Positions 1-11,470 of a stretch of 64,000 nucleotides of DNA are shown in pieces; positions within the stretch are counted from its first letter, which is position 1; every line of letters begins with the position of its first letter. The DNA is taken from NCBI RefSeq assembly GCF_028453695.1, contig NC_135773.1, positions 10,788,001 to 10,852,000 of the forward strand, given 5' to 3'. The position numbers and the translations under genes are program-made. This stretch comes from Augochlora pura (lineage: Eukaryota > Arthropoda > Insecta > Hymenoptera > Halictidae). The notes below the pieces were generated by a model. That model did no database searches. It was not told where the DNA came from and saw only the letters and a list, made by a program, of their open reading frames with translations.

Positions 1-1080
1 GCTGAACCAAGGATAAGGCACAAATACCTTTTAACAACGAATGTATAAGGGCTGAAACCGCGTTCTTCAAAGGCGAAAGTGTACTTCGAATGGCAAAGCT
101 CCATAGGTTTTTCAGGTATACTAACATGATAAAGATAATTGTCTTGAAAATTGAGGAATGCAGAAACTGTGGGGTGCAGCTGCTCTTATCTTGGCTGCAA
201 TCCCTTTGTGTAGAACGTGTAGAATGAGAGTTAGTCAGCTAAATATGGTCACTGTGTATTAACGCACGTCTGACTATGACGGGGGATCTCGTAGCTAGAG
301 AAAGGGGCACAAAACATGCAAGTGGAGGGCAGCCCTTTAGATGCCATAAATTTGGCCCTCGTAAGTACGACCACCAGCTGCATTTGTTACGGCGACATAC
401 TTTTTCCCTTTGCTTTTTATGATTTAGTTCGGCATCAATTTGCAAGATACGAGAATTTACCTAAAAATTCATTTTCTCTCGTAATAATTTTGATACGCTG
501 TAAATAATCTTGTTTCTGGAATTTCTATTTTACTACTGGCAGACGTGAATTCCTAATGGTTTATGAAATTTTTTATTTGGTTAAAGTAATATATGCTTGC
601 AAACATAAAAAGATTTTGCTCGGATTTTATGGAAAAGTATTATGAAATTTGTTCTCGGTGAAATATAATTCTGTGATAGATAACAATATAGTAACGAGAA
701 TATGGATGTGCAAATCTGATATTGATATATTACTTATTATTATTTATGTTATATTATTATGTTAATATAATATTATTAGAGCATTTAATATATTAATACA
801 TTATTATTCCTAGTACATTACTCTCAATTTCGGCTCTGATGAACAAAATATAAAATTAAATCTATGAACGAAAGAAGCAGAGTTACGAACATATATCGAA
901 CACGTTAGATCATTCATATCGTTGAGGTCCAACACAGTCAAACACTTGAATCGTTGTTCGTTATTCGAAGAAGGATCATTAGATACCAACCTCTGATGGT
1001 GAGATTAACCAGGAACATATTATCGGCTTAAAAGGAGGAGAAGTTCAGGGGGGAACGATCTTGCCGGAGGTATTAAAATG
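1..1080. other. AT-rich non-coding DNA
   Basis: No gene. A stretch at 721-810 is almost pure AT with TTATTA/TAATAA repeats and overlapping palindromes. Two short frames (63-68 codons around 239-507) overlap on opposite strands and look random. Confidence 0.7.
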
Positions 1081-1283
1081 TTAATAAGATCGGAGGCCGT
1101 CTAAATGACGACCGGTGAAAAAGAAGGAGAGGAAAAGGCTGGAAAAAGAAAGTTTTTGACCCACTGTTCAATTCCATCAGGCTCCGGTCGGCGCGCAGCC
1201 GTAAGCCGTTTCCTCTGGAGAGTAAGCGCGTCCATCAAACGTCTCGTTACGACTGTTCCTGTAGCGTACCCGTCGCATTCTCC

Positions 1284-1340
1284 GTCTCTCTCCTCTCTCT
1301 CTCTCTCTTTCTCTCTTTCTCTGTCTCTCTTCCTCTTTTT
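1284..1340 (+). repeat. (CT)n-rich tract
   Basis: Interrupted CT/TTCT tract within a mixed-composition region. It produces a spurious serine/leucine-rich open frame. Confidence 0.85.
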
Positions 1341-1920
1341 TCTCCGTTCTTCCGTTGGCCGGGAGAGTATCTTATCCTTAATGAAAATGAGTAAAATAAT
1401 TTGACATGATCAGAGCGACTGAGACGCAGTTAAATTAAACGCTTGTCAAACAGAGACCTTGAGCGGCGTCCGGCAATTTAATAGAATTCGGAAATAGCAG
1501 AGAAAAAAGATGCGGGGCGCAGAGACAACGGAAGCGAACAGCGGCGAAAATGATTCTCGTAGCTGTTCCGTCCGCCGCGATAATTTGTTCGGGTCCGGGT
1601 GCCGTGGGAGTGCGGGCAACGGAAAAATTTCACGCGAAATCGTAATTGCGCCGCGGCGCGCCGTTAATGGAAGTTATATTTACGAGTTTCGACGAACCGT
1701 GCAAATTATTATTAACCAATAATTAAGAGGGCAATTGTTGCCCGCGAAAACCGACTGGTTTGCCGGGGTGTGTCTTTTGTCCTCGTGATGCGCGTCCCTT
1801 TGTGCTCCATAATAATCTTTACATCATTGTCTGGCTTGCAGAGAGCAACCAGTGTTTTACGCTTTGAAGGGTAATTGCATTCCTCTCCGGTGCTCGCAAA
1901 CTCTAGTTCCAGTGTTTTAC

Positions 1921-1933
1921 TTCCTCTCTCACC

Positions 1934-1964
<31 letters not shown>

Positions 1965-1988
1965 GCTTTCTATCTACCTATCTACCTC
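1921..1988 (+). repeat. (CT)n tract followed by tatctacc repeats
   Basis: A pure CT core at 1934-1957, then ttctctcgctttc and two copies of tatctacc. Simple sequence. Confidence 0.9.
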
Positions 1989-3116
1989 TACGTTCTCCGT
2001 TTCTTTTTCATAGGCCGGTAACCTCTTTTGCAAAGAGATAATTTTTAACATTGTCGCGCTAGCATCGTGCTCCCGCCATCGGTTCACTCGCTCGCCTAAT
2101 TAATTTGCAGTTCGCCATCAAATTCAAACGTTTCGCTATCGTGCTCACAAAGTTGAAAATTGATTTACTCGGTCGCCCCACGAACATACCGTGACGCGCT
2201 CTTTCACGTACGAGTACCTAATGAAATAGAAAAATAACGCATGCATCCTTGCGCTGCTTTCATTACCGCACTGCATAAATATACATGTACAAGTTAGAGA
2301 CACTGTCGCGTCGCATTCGCTCTATTAAAAGTAGGTATTAAAATATGCAGAAAGTTTCAATTCCGCATAAGGATTATTTTCCGTAAAATATTAAAAAATA
2401 TACGCATCACGCAAACAATGCGAAATAAAAATACTTGTAATTCTCTATACAGAAAACATATTTCCATCCGGGTCCTATTGTTCTATCTGTTATCTACAAA
2501 ATTACGCGTTCGCATAAATGTCTTCCGATTACGAATCCACGTCTCGCTTATTAACTTAACAGTAACGCGTGAGCGATGGATCTCAGGGAAACAGCTGATA
2601 ACAGTTTGCCGGGCTAATCCTGTCCAAGAAAACAAAGTGAAACTAATGCGAGAGACATAATGGGTAGCCGGAGAAACTCCGGGATCACGGTTAAACCCCC
2701 GTCGCTGCTGCCGCCGCTCGGATTGCTGGCATTTTTTCGGAAAATGGAACTGAAAAATCCGCTGGAACGAGGCGGCGGCAGCAGCCCTGGCATAGGGCAC
2801 AGTGAGCTTAGCGACGCGAGAGGTATAACGGGACAAATCCCGTCAAAGGTAGCGTGTAATTTTCGAGAGCGTAACAGCGAAGTTGCATGATCGCGCTAGG
2901 GGCCCGGCTGTGCGTCCGCGCGGGCCGGACATCCGCGCAAAGTAGCGAGCCCGATGGCCGGAGCCGAGCGACGTATTACGAGACTCGGCCGGTAAATTTT
3001 TAATGGCTGTGGCTTAATTGTGCTTTGAATCCGCGCGGCTCCGCGAGCCGGTCAGAAAGAACGGCGAATTAGGGGTGGAGCGAAATGGGAAAGGGAGAGA
3101 TCGCTCCCTGCTGCCT

Positions 3117-3153
3117 CTGCTGCTGCTGCTGCTGCTGTTCGTATTGCTACTGC

Positions 3154-3199
<46 letters not shown>

Positions 3200-3213
3200 C
3201 TCTCTCTTTCCCT
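3117..3213 (+). repeat. (CTG)n then (CT)n compound microsatellite
   Basis: About seven CTG units at 3117-3137, a short spacer with tgctactgctgcc, then a CT tract at 3159-3213. It encodes only a leucine/serine run on the plus strand. Confidence 0.9.
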
Positions 3214-3621
3214 CTGATATTCATGCATAGATGAAATCTACCGAGGAACGGAACTGCTCCGAGCCTGCTATAAAATGCATTACGGGAAGAAACACCGGGC
3301 GCCACGAAGAAAGCGGAAACGTACACGCCAATACCGAACTGTTCGCCGTTCGAAATTTCCCTGTAAATTTCCCTAGCTCGGCCTTGCGACCGCCGCTCCT
3401 GAATTATTCCCGCGCGAAATTTTCGCGTGCAACGCGCGAGAGACTTCACCCTAAGAAATTGCTGTAGTAAACTGCGAGATGCGGTACCGGTGCGGCGAGT
3501 TCCTCTCGATAACGGAGCCAGTCCAGTCCTAAATTACAGATGTCGTGTAACCACCTTACCATGAACCCCAAGGTGAGCTAAATTATATTCCGGTGACGGA
3601 TGAAAGATGAATAGAAGCGAC

Positions 3622-3823
3622 CAATAAAGTTGTATTCAATTCTGTAGAATAAAGTATCCAATAAAGGGAAATATTCGAATAAATATGTATGCAAATAAAA
3701 TATTCAATCGAATCGTAATTGAAATAGGTAAAGATTTCTTCGAATAAAATTTGATTGGACCCTTTAGGGAGTTATAGGATTATACGAATAAACCCTGTAC
3801 GAGTAAAACCCTATAGAATAAAA
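3622..3823 (+). other. Cluster of eight AATAAA hexamers
   Basis: AATAAA occurs at 3623, 3648, 3660, 3678, 3694, 3743, 3787 and 3817, that is, eight times in 200 bp, four of them as cgaataaa. This far exceeds chance for this composition. It could be a set of polyadenylation signals at the end of a plus-strand transcript or the trace of a decayed tandem repeat of a gaataaa-type unit. Irregular spacing (12-49 bp) argues against a simple satellite. No reading frame ends upstream that would support a 3' UTR. Confidence 0.45.
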
Positions 3824-4735
3824 ATTTATCCGGATAAAATTTCGAATTGTCTTTTTAGGCGATCAATTTTAATTTTCCGTCGTTTACCGAATGACCGAAT
3901 GACCTTTGTAAATAAAATGTGCAGATTCGTTGAGCAGTTGGCAAACAGCGGAGCTCCGTTCTTGTTCAATTCCTCCCGGAAGCAGGAGCGGCGAATGAAA
4001 ATTCAGCTGATCGTAAAGTAACTTGTGCGGAATCGAGCACGAATCATATCCAGAGCTCGTTAATTACGGTTAAAATGGCGATTCAAGTGGATGTGCGGTT
4101 CGAGCGAGGCCGTCATTGCTCTCTCGGTACACCTCGTTAGACCGCGGTAGCCGCCGACTGTCCGGAAGAATCTGCGAAAAAGGTAGTTCCGCGTCGATTT
4201 CTCTCGCAGCGGGCTTTTTTCCACCCGGAGAAAAACTGCGCCCCTTTATTTTCCCGACGTTCGAATTCGTGGCCGGCGTGTTCCTTTTGCCGTGGCATCC
4301 TCCCTTCGCTTTTCCCCTATTTGATTTCATCCGGTCGATGCGTTGGCCGAAGGAAAAGTGAAAAAGAATAGCGCGCGCGCGGAGAAACAGAAAGTTCCGC
4401 GCGGAATAGCGGATTTAATTACTCGGCTGCCAGCGTTTTCAAGAAAACCGCGCAGCCACCGCCGTTTAAAAACTCTCCGCCGCGACGACGGCGTCGTTTT
4501 TGACTCGTCGGAAATTTGAAACAATCGTTCGCCTACGTTTAATGCTGCCACGGTTGAAATTGTCTTCGAAGCGAAAAACATAAGTGGTAGAGCTGCCATT
4601 ACACTTTAGGACAAGGTAACACAGAAACTAAACGATCTATCTAATTCCAATTTCAGAGATTTGAAATACTATTTCTTTTACCATGTCAGTGAATTAAGTA
4701 TTGCTTGATAGCGGCTCCGTATTAGGTATAATTAA

Positions 4736-4930
4736 ACCTGTGCACTCGAAGCCATTTTAACTATAGATCTAAAATAATTTGTCTAGCTTATCGTATTTTC
4801 ATTTTACGTGACAAAGTGTATTTTAATAAAGCTAACAATTTTTTCTAAACTTTGTTAGTATAAAAATTATTTCGGAACGTGCTAGAATAATTTTATTGGT
4901 GCTTCAGAGTTGCCATTAGAGCGCAAAGGG
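4736..4930 (-). mobile_element. TTAA-flanked MITE, family 1, copy 1 (decayed)
   Basis: Short non-autonomous element about 195 bp long. Its left end follows TTAA (4732-4735) and reads acctgtgcactcgaagcc. Its right end reads inward as ccctttgcgctctaatggc, after TTCA at 4931-4934 (a one-base change from TTAA). Inside it matches the 44091 copy, for example the stretch resembling ccaaaataattttcactttattaaag read on the minus strand in shorter blocks. The 13 nt at 4900-4912 sit 18 nt from the right end. They look like a decayed form of the palindrome cgcctc-t-gaggcg seen at 44109-44121, mostly through C-to-T changes. No coding capacity. A family-2 repeat follows immediately at 4935. TTAA flanks suggest piggyBac-type mobilisation (inference). 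Confidence 0.55.
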
Positions 4931-4934
4931 TTCA

Positions 4935-5085
4935 TAGAATGCGGAAACTAAGGAAGTTAAACTATAGGAAATGTATTAAAATTTTTTGCTTGTTAAAGTA
5001 ATTAAGAAAATAATTTAATATAGATCCAGCTCTTGTACGTCGTAGTAAATGCAGATAATTTTTATTTCGCATGGAAATCCTACTT
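4935..5085 (+). repeat. Family-2 repeat, degraded copy abutting family-1 copy 1
   Basis: The start (atgcggaaact, just after TTCA) is a weak match to the family-2 start gcggattttatgc. The end at 5056-5083 (taatttttatttcgc then atggaaatcc) is a good match to the family-2 end seen at 26010-26034 and 36805-36830. The interior is AT-rich and too diverged to align by eye over its full length. It has no open frame of interest. Its value is positional: it starts at the base after the family-1 element. Confidence 0.35.
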
Positions 5086-8000
5086 ATTATACTACATGTT
5101 ATACGTATCTATCTACTTCGCATATTTTGCATATTTTTCATGCATAAATGTGATATGCATTTTACATATTTATCGTTCATAAACTTCCGCGGTCTAGTGA
5201 TGAGATATGCACAATATAGTTGCAAAGCAAGCATAATTTTGTTATTGAAAAATTCACAATGTTCCCCAGTCCGTAATTTTATCCCAAATCGAAAAAGAGT
5301 GGACCACACAAAATTCACCACAAAACTTATGATATAAAATATGGTTTAAATATCCTTTAGACGATCGTATCGATTTGAGCACAATGGAAGGATTAACTAT
5401 TCATATTTTTACCGGTGTACCGACTACGTGAAATTCGGTTATAGCATCTCTGAAATGTAAAAGGATTACTGTGTACGTTTTCGCATATATCCATTGTTAT
5501 GCACGATTTTCGAGAGACTGGCGTGATACCGTGTTTTTATTGATGTTTCAATTATTCTACTTTTTGGACGTATCTGTATGCTATTCGCGTATCAGCGTCC
5601 ACGGTATGGGATTAAACAAATCGCTTTAGCTTTATACGAATCTGATGGTTGATTGGTACCTTTGATAGATTTCGTAGAAGTATTGTCTAAATACAATAGA
5701 GCCTCGATTATTCGGTCCTGGAATATCAGAAGCATCTGTTTCAATACTTTTTTTTTTATAATCAGCTCGACGAATGGCGAATCATTCATTTGTCGAATCA
5801 AATATTTGACAATTCAATTAAATAATTACCTTGACATTTACGTCGCTCCGCGTAGCCCTAATAATCGAGATTCTGTTCACAGCTGCAAGAATAAACCGGC
5901 CATTCTTCTCGCTAAATTCTACTTCGACAGGAACTTGCAGATCTCTTTATTCGATAATACCAACTTCTAAACTCGCAACGGCTCGGTGTCAGGCTTTGAA
6001 GATCGAAGAGTTTGATCTGCCGCCGATGCGGAACAAAGTAATCGATCGGATCGGATCAGAGCGAATAAACGTAAACGGCAGGCCGGAGTTAGTGTAACGT
6101 TCGATCCGGTGAAATGGCACTGGAATCCAGAAAATCTTTACCCGACGCTTCACCCGTGGTTTTCCCCTAGGTATTCCTAACGCGACACGTTTACCACCCT
6201 TCCATGCCGGCGCGAGAGATCGACAGAACAAGCTCTAGCTGTGCGCGCGAGTGTCAGGGGGTGGTTTCCGCTAAAGTGGCTCTCGCACCTGAAACAGTTC
6301 TCCCGTCAAAGGCTAGCGACAGGATTCTCTCGACACGAGTGCCGACTGCCGGCAAACCTTTTCAAACTATTCGCGGGTGGAAGTCTCTGCCGGAGATTCC
6401 CATCCCATGGTCGAAAACTGACAGTCCTCCCAACACGATCGTTTTTCCATCCGGAGCCGTGAGCTCGTCCAGACGCTGGCTATCAAACTGTTGCACATTC
6501 GTACGCGACACTTCGAAAACTATCTCAGCTTTCTTTATTTTATTCCTTCGAGCAGACGGAACATTCCGTGGGACGCGCCTGCTGTTTCTTTAAGTATTGT
6601 TGTGCACGCAGGAAATGGGAATTCTTTTGATGCACGGAATTCGTTAATTACTGAACTTGGCCTTTGTTCCAGTAAATTAACAGGAATTAAAGTCGTGATA
6701 TATTTAAAGGTTACTTGAAGTCGTAATTTATGCCATAGTATCCGGACAGTTCACAGTTTTGGTTGACTAAATTATTTTATGCTTATACAACACGTTTAAT
6801 TAATTATTTTCGTAATGGAAATAGCAAATGGCGATAGCGTATATAGTAAGTTGTCTTTCTGGGATATCTTTTACATATTTTTAGATATTGACAACAACTT
6901 TTTCAAGATTGGACCAATTGACTTGATTCCAAAAGAAAAAACAATACCTAGAAAATATTTTTAAAAATTACAAATGATTGAAATGACAATGAGTAAGAAA
7001 CACATGTTTTTAACTAGCTTATCTGAGTTTAATACGACGATTTGAAGAATATTGTTAGTCTCTGTAACTCCTCGATTAAATTCATCATTTGGTTCAAAAG
7101 TTATCTCATTCTAAAAAGCCTTCGAATACTTTTCTAATCGCAAAAATGAAGCCAAAGAAAAATCATCGATTACTAAACTCCGTGTCCTCGCCGTTCAGTC
7201 AATTTTAGGAAAATGTTCGAGCGACGAGCAACAATCGAACAACAAAAAGTGGCGGGTTCTTGCAAGTGAAATAAAAGGGCGCGATGTCGAGGTAGAGAAA
7301 CAGCAGCGCGGCCGTGACGCGACCACGGATTTTAATTATACAGAGCGACCTTGTAATTCACCGAACAACCAAGCCAACCCTCGAATAAAAGAAACCACCG
7401 TGCGCTGGTTAACGAGCGGGAACGACGCGGCGCGCGTTCCTCGAATACGTTCTCCGGCTTCTCGAGGGCACCGTTTCCTGCGGCGGGGACCGCGGTAAGC
7501 ACCTTACACCCTCGTGTGCTACGCGCGAAAATCCGTGCACTTGGCCACGGGGTCACGTTGTGCCGTTCCCGCCGGTAACGCCGTCTACCCTCGTTCTTCG
7601 GAACGGCACCGTCGGGATCCTCCAAAATTCTTCCCGGGAACTTCGGGGACGGTCCTGAACGATGCTACAATTAAACAATTACCGTTCAGAATTTTTACGA
7701 GCCAATTTTTACTTCCCACAGTTGGAATCCGAACAATTTTCTTTTTATTTGCCGAATACTTCATTCTTAAGCAGAATTTTTAGAAACTTTTGAGATCATA
7801 CTATTGTGCGAGGTGTATTTTATAAATTGAAAATGAATCTGGAAAAGTGTTGTAGGATAATTGTTTAGTCACAGTGCACCTTGTACGAGGTGTTTTATTT
7901 ATTTTTATTTAATTGCAGCAGTGTTTCATTTGTAGAATTTTAATGCAATTCCAGCCTGCTTTGTCACGGGTGCTTGCCGTTTGTTTGTTGCAACCCTCGA

Positions 8001-8513
8001 AATTGTACGTGTTACTTTCATTATTCTCTAAATTAATCAACTCTGCTGGAAATTAAAATGATGATCTTATAAACAGTGTTCTACTTGGATCACTTTAACT
8101 TCAATTAAATAGCTTTACTTAACTGTAGACAATATAGAAACTAAAGATATTCAGAATAAAATCTACGTACAGATACCAGAGAAAAATCGAAATTAAATTT
8201 AACTAACACCGAGACTTCATTGATCGCAATATCTTCCTTCTAATCGTCACAAATTTGAATCACGTCTAGTCTGGCTCCATTTTATTTCGTCTCAAAGCCG
8301 GGCTTGTTAATAACCTTGTCACGTATGTAAATTAATTAACTCATCAAAGAAGGTACCCGGGTACTTTGGGAGCCCAGTGAAACAAAGGTGAAGGATAGAA
8401 AGCGAAGATATATACGAACGAGGTTCAAGTTTTTTTCGATGAAATAGAATGCAGAACGCTCCTTGGATTTCCGGTCATTGATAAGGGAGCGCCGGAAGAT
8501 TTGGTCAACGAGA

Positions 8514-8526
8514 GGGGGGGGGGGGG
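8514..8526 (+). repeat. G13 homopolymer
   Basis: Thirteen consecutive G. Other long runs are G12 at 34327-34338, C12 at 45192-45203 and C11 at 50543-50553. These lengths are prone to sequencing and assembly error. Confidence 0.95.
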
Positions 8527-8936
8527 TGGCAACAATGAAGGGATGGCATTGCCAGGCAGGGTAAAGGTAGTGCACCCTCAGGTGCTGTTTCCGACTAAGG
8601 CAACCCTTTCGGAGTAATAATCGGGAACGATACCCCAGAGAGACGTCCGAGCCGCTGTGTATTAGAACGAATGGTAATGATGGAGCGGTGCATACTAACG
8701 ATGTTTGGAACTCGCGCACTGTGTATCGGTGTACATTCGTTGCCTCCTCCCGGCGATCTTCCTTTTTGAACCTTCGGGTCTGTTCCAACGTTCTCTTGCC
8801 AATTGCTCGGAACAGTAGAAACGTTTACATCCGAGCGCAACTTAACACTTTATCTACCAAGCAGTTTTCCGTAGTTGTCCTTTTGTGATCGCAGATACAG
8901 AAGTGTCTGAAAAATGACAGAAATTTAATTCGCGCT

Positions 8937-8998
8937 GTCTGAAATAGATATTTGATTGGTTATTATTGATCTCTTTTTTCATACTGTTCAATCATTAG
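8937..8998 (+). repeat. 62-bp direct repeat, first copy
   Basis: It starts gtctgaaatagatatttgat and ends gttcaatcattag. It is repeated 115 bp downstream without gaps at about 85% identity (roughly 9 differences in 62). The 53 bp between the copies (containing caatcaattgcttggattaa) is not itself repeated. No inverted termini or target duplication are visible. Confidence 0.75.
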
Positions 8999-9051
8999 TA
9001 AGTTAAGTACTGTGCAATCAATTGCTTGGATTAATAATATGCGACAATTTC

Positions 9052-9113
9052 GTCTGAAATAGACATTTAATGGGTTGTTATCGATCTCTTTTTATATGCA
9101 GTTCAATCATTAG
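9052..9113 (+). repeat. 62-bp direct repeat, second copy
   Basis: It starts gtctgaaatagacatttaat and ends gttcaatcattag, parallel to 8937-8998. It may be a relic of a local segmental duplication of a unit of about 115 bp, or a pair of identical regulatory modules. Confidence 0.75.
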
Positions 9114-9940
9114 AAATTTTATCTGACTGTCGGTAAGTAAGGTGTTAATATTTAAAGAAGCTCCTCGGAGGGAAATGAAGAGTCTGTAAATAGTCTATCG
9201 ATTAATTATTCAATGGTTTCGGAAAATCGGGAGCTATCTTGTCGGTCAACGATCTGTTAACGCGAAGATTTATTCCCTCGTCTGTTATACTTATGCAATT
9301 AGTCACTATATCCTCGGTTCGTACAATTAAAAGCGGAAACGGCACACAGTTATTGAGAAATATACGTGAACAGTTTTTAAAACGGAAGGATTATAATATA
9401 TTCGAAAACGAGATGGATCTTTTCCGGTAATAGAAATACAAGTATGTGTAAAAAGTTCTGCAAAAGTAACAATTGCATAGAATTATAGAATACAACGAGA
9501 AAAAAAAACAACACACCTCGGAGACACTTCTCATCAAGATCAGAATTTTTATATGAACTATCAAACAATTGATACCATTTCGTTCAATTTTATAAAAGTT
9601 ATTCGGTTTTGAAAGGTGTTCAGATATTATTTGTCCACAATGTTACAATTCTTGAAAACCGAAAGGAACTTTCAGCTAACCAAGAAGATTAGAGCCGGTC
9701 GACGAAATTGATTTCCAAAAACCAGACTACACAATAATTTTCGGTTAACCTTTTTGCCCGGCTAGCCAAGGCAGCGGACTAATAGACGGATGGTAATACG
9801 ACCTTAAGATAGCAAAGATTAAGATACTGTCGGATAATGGCGGAGCTCGTTACAAGCTCTCCGTAAGGCTGCCGGCTGGTCCATAAATCCGATATAATTG
9901 GGAAGCAATTAAAACGTATCAGGGTAGGAGCGGAGGGGCG

Positions 9941-9966
9941 CGAGAGAGAGAGAGAGAGAGGGAGCA

Positions 9967-9998
<32 letters not shown>

Positions 9999-10015
9999 AG
10001 ATAGAAAGAGAGAGT
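9941..10015 (+). repeat. (GA)n microsatellite
   Basis: GA/GAGA-rich tract of 75 bp with a few interruptions (ggagcaag, aaagagaaagatag). It is followed 116 bp later by a CT tract on the same strand, so the two can pair. In insects GA repeats are also binding sites of GAGA factor. Confidence 0.9.
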
Positions 10016-10019
10016 TCTA

Positions 10020-10131
10020 AGCACCGACGGACTTCATAATCGAGGGAATTTAATTGGGGCCCCGCGATACGGGCCGATAAAATTCTAATCGGTCGACGGC
10101 GCGGCGGCGTTGTCGTGGCGCTCGCGCGCGG

Positions 10132-10170
<39 letters not shown>

Positions 10171-11060
10171 AACCGATCCGGCGCGGCGCCCGGTCACCGA
10201 ACTTTATCTATAATTCATCGTGCCCCGAGATCGCGTCTCCGGATATCCCGAGCGGATTTAACTCGTCGACGGCGACGTTGCGACGCGGCCCGACGCGACG
10301 CGATGCGCCGCGCGAGTTATCGAATCGCGGCCGACGAATTCGTGTGCCGGAGCGCGGAGATCCGTCGACCGACCCCGCAGGTGATGCGCGGGTGCGGTGG
10401 CGGCGGATCGATTTGGAGAGATTTGACTCGGTAAGCGACGCGAATGGGGTCGTCGGCGAATGAGGCTGGGATCGGGACGATGGCTGGGGGGAGGAGGGGG
10501 CACACTCCGTCGCGACTCATAAGGATGGACGGAATTTAGATTGCTTATTAAACGGCGAATAAATAACCGACGGCGCGGCCTCGCCAAGTTGTTGCCGCGC
10601 TAAGGTGCCAGCCCGCGTTCCGCAAATTTTCTTCCCGATCGCCCAAAGAAATTTCTGGCAGTCGCGGGGCCGGGGCCGGGGCCGCGTTTACGATTACGCG
10701 AACTTCCCGCGACGGAGCGGGGGTCCGAAGACCGTCAGGAATTTTCTCGGTTATTCATTTCCGTTTTATGGTATTCCGCCCGGGCATCCGGAAACGGTTT
10801 AAACTGCCCCTCCCATCCCTCCGCACGCAATTGGATTCCCCCGCGAAATGTTCCCGGTTGTTTCGGGATACACGCGAAAGAACTTCCGGTATTATCTCGC
10901 ATTGTTAAGCCGCCGACGATTTTTCGTCTTAACCGCAGGAAAATGTTTCGGTCGCGGTATTCCCCCGTTCGGAGTTTCCGCTCGGATTTCCTTCGGGCGG
11001 ACGATCCGTCTGCGGCTGCAACGAAAATGTCGCGTAACACGGCTCCGAGAAGTTTGAATT
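10020..11060 (+). promoter_or_regulatory. CpG-rich block; candidate non-coding first exon or promoter
   Basis: About 1 kb of very CpG-dense DNA (10080-10480 is the peak) in an AT-rich setting. A good 5' splice-site match, cg|gtaagc, occurs at 10431 after a run without AATAAA or long AT tracts. Upstream are the paired GA and CT tracts. The open frames that cross it (for example 10110-10463) are composition artefacts: arginine-, serine- and proline-rich peptides with no recognisable domain. A first exon and promoter on the plus strand is plausible, but no TATA box or initiator is convincing. This is inference from composition and one splice motif. Confidence 0.25.
10131..10168 (+). repeat. (CT)n microsatellite
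   Basis: A 38-bp CT tract at the edge of the CpG-rich block, in inverse orientation to the GA tract at 9941-10015. Confidence 0.9.
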
Positions 11061-11388
11061 TATGTGTTCATCGAACTGTGGAATACAAGATTTATGTGGC
11101 GGTTTTTTTTAATAAGAACACGAGATTTATGTGATTTTTTAAGGAATTTTCTCTACGCAATTATGGTAATACGTACTTTTCCGATGGTAACGATTACTTT
11201 ACAGAAAAACGAAATTTATAATTACCGTATACCAAATTGATTGGTCGCAATTGATTGTACTTTAATGCAATTTGAATTTCGTTAACAATAAGAAACAGTA
11301 AATGCAGGAGATAATTTAACAACGCTTTTAGATCCTTTTTAACTAATTAAAAATATTAAGAATACGAATCAATACTTTAGATTAAATA

Positions 11389-11470
11389 TAATACTTTATT
11401 ATATCTCATATTATATTTATTATATTATTATATTTATTATATAATACATATTATTATATTTATTATATTT
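11389..11470 (+). repeat. AT-only minisatellite-like stretch
   Basis: About 80 bp made almost only of A and T, with a recurring tattatatttattata unit of roughly 16-19 bp. A similar but shorter stretch lies at 721-810. It is self-complementary in many registers, so it may form cruciforms. Confidence 0.6.

Larger units (their letters stand above)
1081..4620. other. Mosaic of CpG-rich patches and AT-rich spacers
   Basis: CpG-rich patches at about 1150-1280, 1500-1650, 2660-3090, 3280-3520 and 4070-4530. Between them lie simple repeats and the AATAAA cluster. 2097-2112 (ctaattaatttgcag) carries a homeodomain-type TAATTA core beside a CpG patch. Open frames here are all under 120 codons and carry no recognisable domain. 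Confidence 0.6.
5086..9760. other. AT-rich DNA with CpG patches at 6000-6480 and 7240-7660
   Basis: No gene is visible. The patch at 6200-6590 holds a 129-codon frame and that at 8336-8788 a 150-codon minus-strand frame, neither resembling a protein family. The only structured items are the direct repeat at 8937-9113 and the G13 run. Confidence 0.6.

Noticed and set aside
3018..3230. Leucine/serine-rich frame over CTG and CT repeats
   Set aside because: Pure microsatellite translation.
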